DNA of 64,000 bases from Aquitalea palustris (GTDB taxonomy: Bacteria > Pseudomonadota > Gammaproteobacteria > Burkholderiales > Chromobacteriaceae): NCBI RefSeq assembly GCF_003693445.1, contig NZ_RFAR01000014.1, positions 1 to 64,000 on the forward strand, in the 5' to 3' direction. Every line of letters starts with the position of its first letter. The first letter of the stretch is position 1. A program made the position numbers and the translations under genes. This document shows, piece after piece, positions 48,069 to 57,331 of this stretch. Under the pieces are notes generated by a model that saw nothing but the letters and a program-made list of their open reading frames with translations, made no database searches and was not told the DNA's origin.

Positions 48069-48887
48069 TCAGAACATATCGTCGATGCCGGTACAGGCTT
48101 CTTTCAGTTCGCTCATGGCGGCGTTGATGGCGTCGCGCTCGATGCCCAGCTTGTCCACCACCGTCCACGGCAGGGTGGCTTGCATGTCGGCCTCGCTCAT
48201 GTCGTGATTGAAGCCGGCCACCAGATAGGCCGCCAGGCCGATCACGATGGCAAACTGGGTGACATCGCCCAAGAGATCGTGCTGATCGCGGATGGCTTGC
48301 TGGATGTCGTCGGGGAAATTCCAGCGCCGTGCCAGCTCGGCACCCACTTCGGTCAGGTCCACGCCCAGCAACATGCGTTCGGTGGCGACCCGGTCGGCAC
48401 CGCCGGCGACGATCTTGTCGATCTGCACGGCTTGTTCCGGCATGGCCACATGCAGTACCAGCTCGCCGATATTGGATAGCAGGCCGCAGGTATAACCCAG
48501 CTGGGCATCCAGCTTGGCCAGCCGGGCCAGCCGCTTGGCGGTGTTGGCCATGGCAAAGCTGCGCTGCCAGAAGCCCTTCATGTCAAAACCGGCAATGCCG
48601 GCGGTGGCACCGGTGATACCGGAGGCGATCACCAGAATGCGCAGATTGTCGAAGCCCAGCAGTACCACGGCATCATCCAGCGAACCGACGCGGCGGCTGC
48701 CGCCAAAGCGCGCGGTATTGGCCAGCCGCAGCACGCGCGCGGTCAGCACCTGGTCATGGCCTACCTTGTCGCTGATTTCATCGATATTGATATCGGTCTT
48801 GTGAAAGCTTTCGATCAGCTCCTGTACCACCTTGGGCACCATCGGCAGCCGTCCCGAGGCTTTTTCAAAAATGTCCGCCACTTGCAT
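48069..48887 (-). CDS. HDOD domain signalling protein
   Basis: The 272-residue protein is mostly one HDOD domain (residues about 12-205): GRLPMVPKVVQELIESF, DQVLTARVLRLANTARFGG, IGELVLHVAMP and VDLTEVGAELARRWNFP. The HD metal site is not kept, as usual in HDOD proteins, so it probably binds partners instead of cutting cyclic di-GMP. Such proteins act in stress, motility and biofilm control. It is monocistronic. Confidence 0.87.
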   Translation of the reverse strand: MQVADIFEKASGRLPMVPKVVQELIESFHKTDINIDEISDKVGHDQVLTARVLRLANTARFGGSRRVGSLDDAVVLLGFDNLRILVIASGITGATAGIAGFDMKGFWQRSFAMANTAKRLARLAKLDAQLGYTCGLLSNIGELVLHVAMPEQAVQIDKIVAGGADRVATERMLLGVDLTEVGAELARRWNFPDDIQQAIRDQHDLLGDVTQFAIVIGLAAYLVAGFNHDMSEADMQATLPWTVVDKLGIERDAINAAMSELKEACTGIDDMF

Positions 48888-48975
48888 GTCTTACCCCCTT
48901 TGTCATTGCCTGGCTTATTGAGCTTAGGCGAAGCAGCGCGGAAAAAAAGATTTAAAACACCGCGTGCTATCGCTG

Positions 48976-49872
48976 TCAGGCCACGCAGTGGCCGTGGGCT
49001 GCTTCCAGCAGGGCAAACCAGTGCTGGCGGTCCAACTGTAGCCGGCAGGCTGCGGCTGCCTCATCCAGTGAGCTCAGGCGGCGTGAACCTGAAATGGCAA
49101 TGGGCCGCGCCGGGTGGCGCAACAGCCAGGCCAGCGCCACGGTGGCAGGGGTGACGGCCAACTCGGTGGCCACCTGCTGCAGGGCCGCGTGCAGTGCCGG
49201 GTGGGCTGCCGGCTGTAACAGACGGCCTCCCGCCAGCGGCGACCACACCATGGGGCGGATGCCGGCCTGCAGGCACTGGTCGAAGCTGCCATCGAACAGC
49301 GGGGCGGTGTGCAGCAGCGAGGCTTCCAGCTGGTTGGTCAGCAGCGGGGTGCGCGCTGCCAGTAGGGCAAACTGGCTGGGGCTGAAGTTGGACACGCCAA
49401 AGTGGCGCACCTTGCCACTGGCCTTGAGGCTGGCAAAGGTATCGGCCACTTCGTCCGGGTTCAGCAGCGGGTCCGGGCGGTGGATCAGCAGCAGGTCCAG
49501 ATAGTCCGTGCCCAGATTGCGCAGGGAAGCATCCACCGAGGCCAGGAGGTGGGCGCGGCTGCTGTCGTAATGCTTTACCTGCCAGCCGCGTGCCGGGTCT
49601 GCCGGCTTGATGCCGCACTTGCTTACCAGCTGGATGTGCTCACGCTGGCCGGGATTGGCTTTCAGCCATTGGCCGAACAGCGCCTCGCAGCGAAAGCCGC
49701 CATAGAGATCGGCATGGTCAAAGGTGGTGATGCCAAGTGTAATGGCGTGTTCTATCCATTGCGCCAGTTCTGTGGAGGAAAAATTCCAGTCGTGCAGCCG
49801 CCACAGGCCGGCGGCCACCGGAGAAAAAACTGGCCCTCCCGGGGCCAGTTGTGCAGATGACAAGCTGTGCAT
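48976..49872 (-). CDS. Aldo/keto reductase, coupled to the sugar importer
   Basis: The 298-residue TIM-barrel oxidoreductase carries the family tetrad: TTFDHADLYGGF (Asp, Tyr), LVSKCGI (Lys), LLLIHRPDPLL (His), and ends with the NADP-binding pattern ISGSRRLSSLDEA. ATG 49872 overlaps the ABC ATPase stop codon (TGATG), so it is translationally coupled to the transporter genes. It probably reduces or oxidises the imported sugar or a derived aldehyde; relatives in the YdhF group support this only generally. Confidence 0.9.
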   Translation of the reverse strand: MHSLSSAQLAPGGPVFSPVAAGLWRLHDWNFSSTELAQWIEHAITLGITTFDHADLYGGFRCEALFGQWLKANPGQREHIQLVSKCGIKPADPARGWQVKHYDSSRAHLLASVDASLRNLGTDYLDLLLIHRPDPLLNPDEVADTFASLKASGKVRHFGVSNFSPSQFALLAARTPLLTNQLEASLLHTAPLFDGSFDQCLQAGIRPMVWSPLAGGRLLQPAAHPALHAALQQVATELAVTPATVALAWLLRHPARPIAISGSRRLSSLDEAAAACRLQLDRQHWFALLEAAHGHCVA

Positions 49873-50981
49873 CAGGCAATCCGTTGTTCGGTGGTGGGGT
49901 CGAACAGCACGGCCTTGGACACGTCGAACACCAGTTCCATGCTGTGGCCCGGCAGTTTGGCTTCTGTCGGGTGGGTACGGCAGCATACCTTGGTGTTGTT
50001 GAGCGAGACAAACACCAGGGTGTCCGGGCCGGTGGGTTCGATCACGTCGATATGGCAGGCCATCACCGGCAGCCCTTCGCGGTAGGCGGTGCGGGCATCG
50101 GTGATCTGTTCTGGGCGGATGCCGAAGATGACTTCGCGGCCCAGCCACGGCTTCATCTTGTCCTGGGCATGCGGCAGCGGCAGGATGACGCAACCCTGGT
50201 CGTCGCAGATTTTCACCCCCAGCACGCCGGCGGATTCCACCACCTGCGCCGGAATGAAGTTCATCGACGGCGAGCCGATGAAGCTCGCCACAAACAGATT
50301 GGCCGGATTGTCGTAGATGTCCTGCGGGCTGCCGAACTGCTGCACGATGCCGTCCTTCATCACCGCAATGCGGTCGCCCAGCGTCATGGCCTCGATCTGG
50401 TCGTGGGTGACGTACACAATGGTGGATTTCAGCCGCTGGTGCATCAGCTTGATTTCGGTGCGCATTTCTACCCGCAGCTTGGCGTCCAGATTGGACAGCG
50501 GCTCGTCAAACAGGAAGATGGACGGATTGCGCGCCAAAGCGCGGCCCATGGCCACGCGCTGACGCTGGCCGCCGGACAGCTGCGAGGGCTTGCGGTCCAA
50601 GAGGTGGGTCATTTGCAGCATCTGCGCCACGCGTTCGACGGTGGCGTCGATTTCGCCCTGCGGCATCTTGCGGATTTCCAGGCCGAAGCTGATGTTCTTG
50701 CGCACGCTCATCGAGGGGTAGAGCGCATAGCTCTGGAACACCATGGCGATGTCGCGGTCCTTGGGCGACAGGTCGTTCACCCGCTTGCCGCCGATTTCGA
50801 TATCGCCGCTGGAAATATCATCCAGCCCGGCAATCATGTTCAGCAGCGTGGATTTGCCGCAGCCGGAGGGGCCCACCAGTATCAGGAACTGGCCGTCTTC
50901 GATGGCGATGTCGATGCCCTTGAGCACATCGGTGCCGTTGGCGTAAGTCTTGCAAACATTATTGATGGAGAGAGCGGCCAT
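49872..50981 (-). CDS. Sugar ABC transporter ATP-binding protein (MalK/UgpC/GtsD type)
   Basis: The 369-residue ATPase has Walker A GPSGCGKST, Q-loop VFQSYALYPSMSV, signature LSGGQRQRVAMGRAL, Walker B IFLFDEPLSNLDAKLR, and the switch VYVTHDQ. The C-terminal MalK-like regulatory/TOBE region (GSPSMNFIPAQV, FGIRPEQI) follows. It energises import by the two permeases encoded upstream. It begins 3 nt after the second permease gene and ends in a 1-nt overlap with the reductase. Confidence 0.96.
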   Translation of the reverse strand: MAALSINNVCKTYANGTDVLKGIDIAIEDGQFLILVGPSGCGKSTLLNMIAGLDDISSGDIEIGGKRVNDLSPKDRDIAMVFQSYALYPSMSVRKNISFGLEIRKMPQGEIDATVERVAQMLQMTHLLDRKPSQLSGGQRQRVAMGRALARNPSIFLFDEPLSNLDAKLRVEMRTEIKLMHQRLKSTIVYVTHDQIEAMTLGDRIAVMKDGIVQQFGSPQDIYDNPANLFVASFIGSPSMNFIPAQVVESAGVLGVKICDDQGCVILPLPHAQDKMKPWLGREVIFGIRPEQITDARTAYREGLPVMACHIDVIEPTGPDTLVFVSLNNTKVCCRTHPTEAKLPGHSMELVFDVSKAVLFDPTTEQRIA

Positions 50982-50984
50982 CGT

Positions 50985-51842
50985 TCAACCTTTCACAGCA
51001 CCGGCTGTCAGGCCACGCACGAAATAGCGGCCGGCAACCATGTAAACGAACAGGGTGGGCAACGCGGCGATGATGGCGGCAGCCATGTCCACGTTGTATT
51101 CCTTCACCCCGGTAGAGGTATTCACCAGATTGTTCAGCGCCACGGTGATGGGCTGCGATTCGCCAGCGGCAAACACCACGCCGAACAGGAAGTCGTTCCA
51201 GATCTGGGTGAACTGCCAGATCACGCACACCATGAAGATGGGGCCGGAAATGGGCAGCAGGATGCGCAGGAAAATCGTCCAGAAACCGGCACCGTCAATG
51301 CGCGCGGCTTTTACCAGCTCGTCCGGGATGGTGACGAAGAAGTTGCGGAAGAACAGCGTGGTAAAGGCCAGGCCGTAAATCACGTGCACCAGGATCAGCC
51401 CGCTGGTGGTATTGGCAATGCCCAGCTCGCCCAACAGGCGCGCCATCGGCAGCAGCACCACCTGGAAGGGAATGAAGCAGCCCACCAAGAGCAGGGTGAA
51501 CAGCACGTCCGAACCACGGAAGCGCCACATCGACACCACGTAGCCGTTGACCGCGCCAATCAGCGTGGAAATCAGCACCGATGGCACGGCCATCTTCACC
51601 GAATTCCAGAAAAAGCCCTTCATGCCGCCACATTCCACGCCGGTGCAGGCGCTGGACCAGGCTTTGCTCCAGGCATCCAGGGTGATGGATTGCGGCAGGG
51701 CAATCAGGTTGCCGCCACGGATGTCGTCCAGGGTTTTTACCGAGGTGGACAGCATCACGTACAGTGGTAGCAGGTAATAAATGGCCATCAGCAGCAGTGC
51801 GGCATACAGCACGATGCGGCCGGGAGTCAGGTGTTTAGCCAC
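50985..51842 (-). CDS. Sugar ABC transporter permease 2 (MalG/GtsC type)
   Basis: The 285-residue membrane protein has six helices and the permease EAA loop (ELVKAARIDGAGFWTIFLRILLP). The N-terminus matches MalG/UgpE-type proteins (RIVLYAALLLMAIYYLLPLYVML). It overlaps the first permease gene by 8 nt and precedes the ATPase gene by 3 nt. Confidence 0.95.
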   Translation of the reverse strand: MAKHLTPGRIVLYAALLLMAIYYLLPLYVMLSTSVKTLDDIRGGNLIALPQSITLDAWSKAWSSACTGVECGGMKGFFWNSVKMAVPSVLISTLIGAVNGYVVSMWRFRGSDVLFTLLLVGCFIPFQVVLLPMARLLGELGIANTTSGLILVHVIYGLAFTTLFFRNFFVTIPDELVKAARIDGAGFWTIFLRILLPISGPIFMVCVIWQFTQIWNDFLFGVVFAAGESQPITVALNNLVNTSTGVKEYNVDMAAAIIAALPTLFVYMVAGRYFVRGLTAGAVKG

Positions 51843-52737
51843 GTTTGGCGCTCCTTGTTTCCATATACATCAGCGGCACCAGCACGGCGACGATGGTCAT
51901 CAGCATCATCATGGCCGAGGCGGCCCCCAGGCCCAGCTGGCCACGGGTAAAGGCAAACTGGTACATGAAGATGGCCGGTACGTCGGATGCGGTGCCGGGG
52001 CCGCCGCCGGTCAGTGCCATCACCAGGTCGAAGCTCTTGATGGCGATGTGCGACAGGATCAGCAGCACGCTGAAAAACACCGGGCGCAGGCTGGGGATGA
52101 TGATGCGCCAGTAGATCACCGGCAGGCTGGCGCCATCCACCTGGGCGGCCTTGATGATGGAATCGTCGATGCCGCGCAGGCCGGCCAGGAACAGCGCCAT
52201 CACAAAGCCGGACGACTGCCACACCCCGGCAATCACCACGGTGTAGATGGCCTTGTCCGGGTCCACCAGCCAGTCGAAGGTGAAGTCGGGAAAGCCCCAG
52301 TCGTTGATGACCTTCTGCAGGCCCATGTCGGGGTTGAGCATCCATTTCCAGGCGGTGCCGGTGACGATGAAGGACAAGGCCATCGGGTACAGGTAAATGG
52401 TGCGCAGCGTGCCTTCGGCACGGATTTTCTGATCCAGCAGCACGGCCAGGAACAGGCCGACTGCCAGTGTGCAGCCGATGAACAGGCCGCCGAAAATGCC
52501 CAGATTGGCCACGGCGGTCCACCAGCGGTCATTCTCGAACAGTGCCTGGTACTGCACCAGGCCGGCAAAATCCATCTGCGGCAATAGTCGCGATTCGGTC
52601 AGCGACAGCCAGCCGGTCCAGGCAATGAAGCCGTAGACGAACACCAGGCTGATCAGCAAGGTGGGCGACAGCACCAGCTTGGGCAGCCAGCGGTCTGCCA
52701 GTGCCGACAGACTGGCTTGTGATTGGGGTGTGGACAT
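51835..52737 (-). CDS. Sugar ABC transporter permease 1 (MalF/GtsB type)
   Basis: The 300-residue membrane protein has six helices and the EAA loop (GIDDSIIKAAQVDGASLPVIYWRIIIP). The family is MalF/UgpA. It follows the binding-protein gene across a 208-bp gap that holds a terminator-like hairpin. It would form the channel with permease 2. Confidence 0.95.
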   Translation of the reverse strand: MSTPQSQASLSALADRWLPKLVLSPTLLISLVFVYGFIAWTGWLSLTESRLLPQMDFAGLVQYQALFENDRWWTAVANLGIFGGLFIGCTLAVGLFLAVLLDQKIRAEGTLRTIYLYPMALSFIVTGTAWKWMLNPDMGLQKVINDWGFPDFTFDWLVDPDKAIYTVVIAGVWQSSGFVMALFLAGLRGIDDSIIKAAQVDGASLPVIYWRIIIPSLRPVFFSVLLILSHIAIKSFDLVMALTGGGPGTASDVPAIFMYQFAFTRGQLGLGAASAMMMLMTIVAVLVPLMYMETRSAKRG

Positions 52738-52898
52738 GAATCAATCCTCGCCATGCCGCTGAGGCGATGCCGCGCGGGGCGCGCAGCGTCGATCTGTCCT
52801 GGCGGGAAGGCAGGACGGATGGTCAGACGGTATGGCTTGCTTAGCTAGGAGTTAGACAGACAGCCGCTGGCCGCTTGCTGCGTCAGGGCTGTCCACGG

Positions 52899-52928
52899 CA
52901 AAAAAGCGCCCGGGTCGGCTGACCCGGG
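52899..52928 (-). terminator. Partial terminator between binding-protein gene and permeases
   Basis: On the minus strand CCCGGGTC and GACCCGGG form an 8-bp GC stem around AGCC, followed by GCGCTTTTTT. It lies 18 nt after the binding-protein stop and before the permease genes, so it likely reduces the downstream mRNA level. Confidence 0.7.
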
Positions 52929-52945
52929 GCAAGGTTGCTGCTCGC

Positions 52946-54190
52946 TTAGTGCACTTTCCCGGCCTTGGCCAGGCGCTCGGTGGCGGTTTTCGGGCTCATC
53001 GATGAGTTCATGAACTGCGAAATCACGTCGTCCATGGCGCCTTCGGTGGCCGACGGCATGGCCATCTTGTGGGCGAAGCTGGGCACCAGGCCACCGCTCT
53101 TGGAGGCGGCGGTCAGGTCAGCCTTGGATTTCTTGGCGCAGTCGTCGAACTTGTCCATCGGCGTGTCCAGACGGGCCGGGATCGAGCCTTTGTTCAGGTT
53201 GAACACTTCCTGGAAGTTCTTGCTCATCACGGTTTCGGCCAGGTCAGCCTGCGCCTTCTGCGCGGCGGCGTCCTTCTGCTTGAACATGGCCAGGCTGTCG
53301 ATGTTGAAGGTGAAGCTGCCGGCAGTACCCGGTGCGGCTACACAGAGGAAGTCCTTGCCCGGCTTCTTGCCGGCGGCGGTGAATTCACCCTTGGCCCAGT
53401 CGCCCATGAACTGCATGCCGGCCTTGCCGTTGATGACCATGGCGGTAGCCAGGTTCCAGTCACGGCCCGCTGCGCCCTTGTCGATATAGCCCTTCACTTT
53501 TTGCAGGGTTTCAAACACCTTGACCGTGGTCGGGCCGGCCAGCGTGGCCTGATCCAGCTGCACGAAAGCCTTCTTGTAATAGCCCGGGCCACCTACACCC
53601 AGTGCTACCGATTCGAACAGGGTGGCGTCCTGCCACGGCTGGCCGCCATGGGCCAGGGGCTGGATACCGGCTTTTTTCAGTTTTTCGGCAGCATCAAAGA
53701 ATTCCGGCCAGGTGGTTGGCACCTTGGCACCGGCCTTCTTGAAGGCATCCGGATTCACCCACAGCCAGTTCACGCGGTGCACGTTGACCGGGGCGGCCAC
53801 GTACTGGCCCTTGTATTTCATCACCTGGCTGACTACCGGCGGCAGTTGCTTGTCCCAGCCTTCGGCCTTGGCTACGGCATCGATATTGGCCAGCACGCCT
53901 TCGGCACCCCATTCCTGGATGGCCGGGCCCTTGATCTGGGCGGCGGTCGGCGGGTTGCCCGATACCACGCGGGTTTTCAGCGCGGTCATTGCATTGTCGC
54001 CACCACCACCAGCCACGGCGAAGTCTTTCCAGTTATCGCCCTTGGCGTTCATCATTTTTTTCAGTTCGGCCACGGACTTGGCTTCGCCGCCCGAGGTCCA
54101 CCAGTGCAGCACTTCCACTTCACCGGCAAATACCGTGGCCGGCAGCAGGGTGGCGGCCAGCAGTGCTGCGCTCAGCTGTTTGCGTTTCAT
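52946..54190 (-). CDS. Sugar ABC transporter periplasmic binding protein (GtsA-like)
   Basis: The 414-residue precursor has a signal peptide ([16 protein letters not shown]) and a type-1 sugar-binding fold: [66 protein letters not shown]. The text resembles Pseudomonas glucose/mannose binding protein GtsA, so glucose is the likely ligand, in line with the glucose-handling genes downstream. The start at 54190 is fixed by GGAG 10 nt upstream. It heads the transporter operon. Confidence 0.93.
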   Translation of the reverse strand: MKRKQLSAALLAATLLPATVFAGEVEVLHWWTSGGEAKSVAELKKMMNAKGDNWKDFAVAGGGGDNAMTALKTRVVSGNPPTAAQIKGPAIQEWGAEGVLANIDAVAKAEGWDKQLPPVVSQVMKYKGQYVAAPVNVHRVNWLWVNPDAFKKAGAKVPTTWPEFFDAAEKLKKAGIQPLAHGGQPWQDATLFESVALGVGGPGYYKKAFVQLDQATLAGPTTVKVFETLQKVKGYIDKGAAGRDWNLATAMVINGKAGMQFMGDWAKGEFTAAGKKPGKDFLCVAAPGTAGSFTFNIDSLAMFKQKDAAAQKAQADLAETVMSKNFQEVFNLNKGSIPARLDTPMDKFDDCAKKSKADLTAASKSGGLVPSFAHKMAMPSATEGAMDDVISQFMNSSMSPKTATERLAKAGKVH

Positions 54191-54430
54191 TCTCTTGTCT
54201 CCATCTTGTAGCGTTGCATTTCGGTTTTTTATGGTGCATCCGGCGGCGCTCGGCCAGGACCGGGGCCGGATGTGCAAGAACTATAGCGGCAGATTGTAAG
54301 TTTTGTGTAAGGTTTGAAGCGAAATGCTGTAAGAAAATGACAAAGCCTGAATGCGTTGCAGCATGACATTGGAGATAATTCAATAAACATAAGGCACTGC
54401 GCTGGTGCTGCTATGCAACAAAATGGTGCG

Positions 54431-54455
54431 CCGTAGTGTGTCAACTACACTACGG
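54431..54455 (-). other. Perfect 9-bp inverted repeat at the histidine kinase 3' end
   Basis: CCGTAGTGT and ACACTACGG are separated by GTCAACT and include the kinase stop codon. On the minus strand the hairpin is followed by CGCACCATTTTG, a poor T-run, so it could be a weak terminator or an operator for the divergent-side transporter promoter. It does not match the HexR consensus. Confidence 0.45.
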
Positions 54456-55877
54456 GCCGGTTTGCTCGGGGGGATTTTCCCGCAGGAACAGCAGGCTGGC
54501 ACACAGCCCGTGCGGGCTGTTGTCGCTCAGTTCCACCCGGGTGTGATGGCGGCGGGCGATCTCCTGCACGATGGCCAGCCCGAGGCCACAGCCCTTGCCG
54601 CCAGCCAGGCTGTTGACCCGGTAAAAGCGCTGGAACACCTTGTCGCGTTCTGCCGGGGCGATGCCCGGCCCGCTATCGCACACCTGCAACTGCACTTGCC
54701 GGCCCAGCCGGCGCAGTGTCACGGTGATTTCTCCGCCGGCCGGGGTGTACTGGATGGCATTGTCCAGCAGATTGGCCAACAGTTCGCGCAGCAGGCCGGC
54801 ATGGCCCAGCACCAGCAGGCTGTCGTCGTCACTGTCCAGCCCCAGGTCCAGCTTGCGTGCCAGCGCGCGTGGCACAGCCTCGGCGGTGACTTCGCGGCAC
54901 AGCTGCTTCAGGTCGAGCCGTTTTAGCTGCAGGCCGGCTTCCGGCTCGGCCCGTGCCAGCGCCAGCAGCTGGTTGACCAGGTGAATGGAGCGCGCCACGC
55001 TGGTTTCCACCTGCTCCAGCTGGCGGCAGGCACGCGGGATGTCCGGCGTGCTGCCCAGCAGTTCGGCCTTGACCAGCTCGCTTTGCGATTTCAGCCCGGC
55101 CAGCGGCGTGCGCAGCTGGTGCGCGGCATCGCCGATAAAGCGCCGTTGCTGCTCCACCTGGCGATTGACCTCTTCCAGCAGGCTGTTGATGGCGGCGGTG
55201 AGGGCGCGTACTTCGGCCGGGGCATTGTTGACCTCGATGGGGGCCATATCGCGTGGCGAGCGGTTCTCCACCACCCGGCGCAAACGGCGCAGTGGTGACA
55301 GGCCACGGCTGATGCCGGCCCAGACCAGAAGGCTGGTCAGCAACATCAGTCCCAGCAGGGGCAGGCCCATGTCCAGCAGGATCTTGCGGGTCAGCTCGGC
55401 GCTCAGTGTGCGGCTCTTGGCCACCTGCACCAGCATCAGCTGCGGCTGCTCTACCGTGCCAGCCAGGAGGTAAAGTGCGGCCACGCGTACATCCTGGCCC
55501 TTCATGCTGGCGTTATAGAAATAGCTGGCGCCAGCGCGGGCGGCCAGCGTGGCCGGTGGGCGCGGCATGGCCGGTTCGCCCAGCAAAAAGGCGGCTGGTG
55601 GCGAGCTGACCATGTAATAGACGCGGTCGGTGGGGTCTTCTTCGAGGATTTCGCGCGCGGCGCGCGGGAAGTCGACATAGAAACCGTTGCCGAAGGGCTT
55701 GACCTGCCGCGCCAGCGCGCGCGAGGTCTGCGCCAGCGTCTGGTCGATGACCTCGTTGGCATAGCGCACCGCCATGGCATGCGCCAGCATGGCGGCGGCC
55801 AGCCACAGCACCAGCTGCGGCAGCAGCAGCCAGATCAGCAACTGGCGGCGCAGGGAAAGTTGGCGCGGGCGCGGCAT
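54450..55877 (-). CDS. Sensor histidine kinase (TctE/QseC-like)
   Basis: The 475-residue inner-membrane kinase has two membrane segments (LLIWLLLPQLVLWLAAAML and MGLPLLGLMLLTSLLVWAG) around a periplasmic domain of the TctE type. A HAMP region, the H-box RRFIGDAAHQLRTPLAGL, N-box LLANLLDNAIQYTP and G-boxes (DSGPGIAP, GCGLGLAIV) follow. It lies 6 nt downstream of its response regulator gene, and directly beside the sugar ABC operon, which it probably controls. The signal is unknown; TctE relatives sense carboxylic acids. Confidence 0.94.
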   Translation of the reverse strand: MPRPRQLSLRRQLLIWLLLPQLVLWLAAAMLAHAMAVRYANEVIDQTLAQTSRALARQVKPFGNGFYVDFPRAAREILEEDPTDRVYYMVSSPPAAFLLGEPAMPRPPATLAARAGASYFYNASMKGQDVRVAALYLLAGTVEQPQLMLVQVAKSRTLSAELTRKILLDMGLPLLGLMLLTSLLVWAGISRGLSPLRRLRRVVENRSPRDMAPIEVNNAPAEVRALTAAINSLLEEVNRQVEQQRRFIGDAAHQLRTPLAGLKSQSELVKAELLGSTPDIPRACRQLEQVETSVARSIHLVNQLLALARAEPEAGLQLKRLDLKQLCREVTAEAVPRALARKLDLGLDSDDDSLLVLGHAGLLRELLANLLDNAIQYTPAGGEITVTLRRLGRQVQLQVCDSGPGIAPAERDKVFQRFYRVNSLAGGKGCGLGLAIVQEIARRHHTRVELSDNSPHGLCASLLFLRENPPEQTGP

Positions 55878-55883
55878 GGCGGC

Positions 55884-56579
55884 TTAGCTGTCTTCGGCCA
55901 GCGTCAGCAGATAGCCCAGCCCGCGCACCGCACGGATACCGGCACCGCTGCCATCCAGCTTCTTGCGCAGGCGGTGCACATACACTTCCACCGCATTGCT
56001 GCCGATTTCTTCCCCCTCGCCGGACAGGGCGGCGGAGATTTGCTCCTTGCTCAGCACTTTTTCCGCCTGACTCATCAGGATGAACAGCAGCTCCAGCTCG
56101 CGTGCCGACAGCTCCAGCGGCTGCGCGCCGGCCCAGGCGCGCTGGGCGCTGCGGTCCAGTCGCAGCGGGCCAAAGTGCAGTTCTTCCCGTTGCAGTTCGT
56201 CACGCACGCTATCGCTGGCGCGCTGGCGGCGCAGCAGGGCGCGGATGCGGGCTTCCAGTTCGGGGAAGTCGAAGGGCTTGACCAGATAGTCGTCGGCACC
56301 GGCATCCAGCCCGGCGACCCGGTCTTCCATGCTGTCCAGTGCGGTCAGCAGCAAAATGGGCAGTGCCGGCTGATGCACGCGCACATGGCGCAGCACCTTG
56401 AGCCCGTCTTGGCCGGGCAGGCCGATATCCAGAATGACGGCATCGAATGCTTCGCTCAGCAGCATCTGCTGGGCGGCCAGACCATCGCTGCGATGGCAGA
56501 CCTCGAAGCCCAGCTGGCTCAGGCGGGTAAGCAGGGCATCGGCCAGTACGGCATCGTCTTCGGCCAGAAACAGTTTCAT
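55884..56579 (-). CDS. OmpR/PhoB-family response regulator (TctD-like)
   Basis: The 231-residue regulator has a receiver domain with the acidic pair EDD near residue 8, the phospho-acceptor in AVILDIGLPGQDG, and LVKPFDFPEL (Lys). A winged-helix DNA-binding domain follows (SNAVEVYVHRLRKKLDG, IRAVRGLGYLLTL). It is translated before the kinase, 6 nt apart. The pair is adjacent to the gts-like importer and to eda, so sugar or sugar-acid metabolism is the likely target. Confidence 0.95.
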   Translation of the reverse strand: MKLFLAEDDAVLADALLTRLSQLGFEVCHRSDGLAAQQMLLSEAFDAVILDIGLPGQDGLKVLRHVRVHQPALPILLLTALDSMEDRVAGLDAGADDYLVKPFDFPELEARIRALLRRQRASDSVRDELQREELHFGPLRLDRSAQRAWAGAQPLELSARELELLFILMSQAEKVLSKEQISAALSGEGEEIGSNAVEVYVHRLRKKLDGSGAGIRAVRGLGYLLTLAEDS

Positions 56580-56665
56580 AGGAGCGGCAGGCGGCAGGTG
56601 AAGGCCTGATGGTAGTGCAGATCAGCCGGGCTGTGCCATTAGCGTGCGGTGTGCGCTGCAACAAA

Positions 56666-56688
56666 AAAGCCCGCACCAGGCGGGCTTT
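56666..56688 (-). terminator. Terminator of the edd-eda operon
   Basis: On the minus strand AAAGCCCGC and GCGGGCTTT form a 9-bp stem with a 5-nt loop followed by a T6 run. It lies just after eda. Confidence 0.88.
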
Positions 56689-56706
56689 GTCAGGGCAGAC
56701 GAGGGT

Positions 56707-57330
56707 TTACTGCGTCAGTGCGCTGGCTTGTTTGGCCAGCTCGGTGATGCGCGCCCAGTCGCGGTTGGCGATGGCGTCTTCCGGGGTCAGCCAGCTACCG
56801 CCAACGGCCAGGACGTTTTGCAGGGCCAGGTATTCCTTGGCCTTGACCAGATCAATGCCGCCAGTGGGGCAGAAGCGCAGGTCGGGCAGCGGGCCGGCCA
56901 GCGACTTGAGCAGCTTGATGCCGCCCACGGCTTCGGCCGGGAACAGCTTGAGGATGTCAAAGCCTTCGTCCTGGGCGCGCATGGCTTCCGAGGCAGTGGC
57001 CACACCCGGCAGCAGGGTCAGGTTGGCATTGCGCGCAGCCGAGGCCAGTTCCGGGGTCAGGCCGGGGCTGACGCCAAACTGGGCACCGGCGTCCAGCGCT
57101 GCTTCCAGCTGGGCGCGGTTGCGCAGCGTGCCGGCACCGACGATGGCACCGGGTACTTCATCGCGCATGCGGCGCATGGCGGCCAGTGCCGCCTTGGTGC
57201 GCAGGGTGACTTCCAGCACGCGAATGCCGCCATCCACCAGCGCGCGCGCCAGGTCTACCGCAACAGCGGCGTCATTTACCACGATGACCGGCACAACCGG
57301 TCCCTGACGCAACAGGGTCAAAGCGTCCAT
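56707..57330 (-). CDS. eda: 2-keto-3-deoxy-6-phosphogluconate aldolase
   Basis: Splits KDPG into pyruvate and glyceraldehyde-3-phosphate, the last step of the Entner-Doudoroff route. The 207 residues show VPVIVVNDA, GIRVLEVTLRT (catalytic Glu), VGAGTL, and the Schiff-base Lys in GFDILKLFPAEAVGG. It starts 1 nt after edd (TGATATG), so the two are translationally coupled. Confidence 0.98.
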   Translation of the reverse strand: MDALTLLRQGPVVPVIVVNDAAVAVDLARALVDGGIRVLEVTLRTKAALAAMRRMRDEVPGAIVGAGTLRNRAQLEAALDAGAQFGVSPGLTPELASAARNANLTLLPGVATASEAMRAQDEGFDILKLFPAEAVGGIKLLKSLAGPLPDLRFCPTGGIDLVKAKEYLALQNVLAVGGSWLTPEDAIANRDWARITELAKQASALTQ

Positions 57331-57331
57331 A

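Noticed and set aside
54191-54449. Possible HexR box before the sugar importer operon
   Set aside because: No stretch matched the consensus; the nearby inverted repeat has different sequence and spacing.
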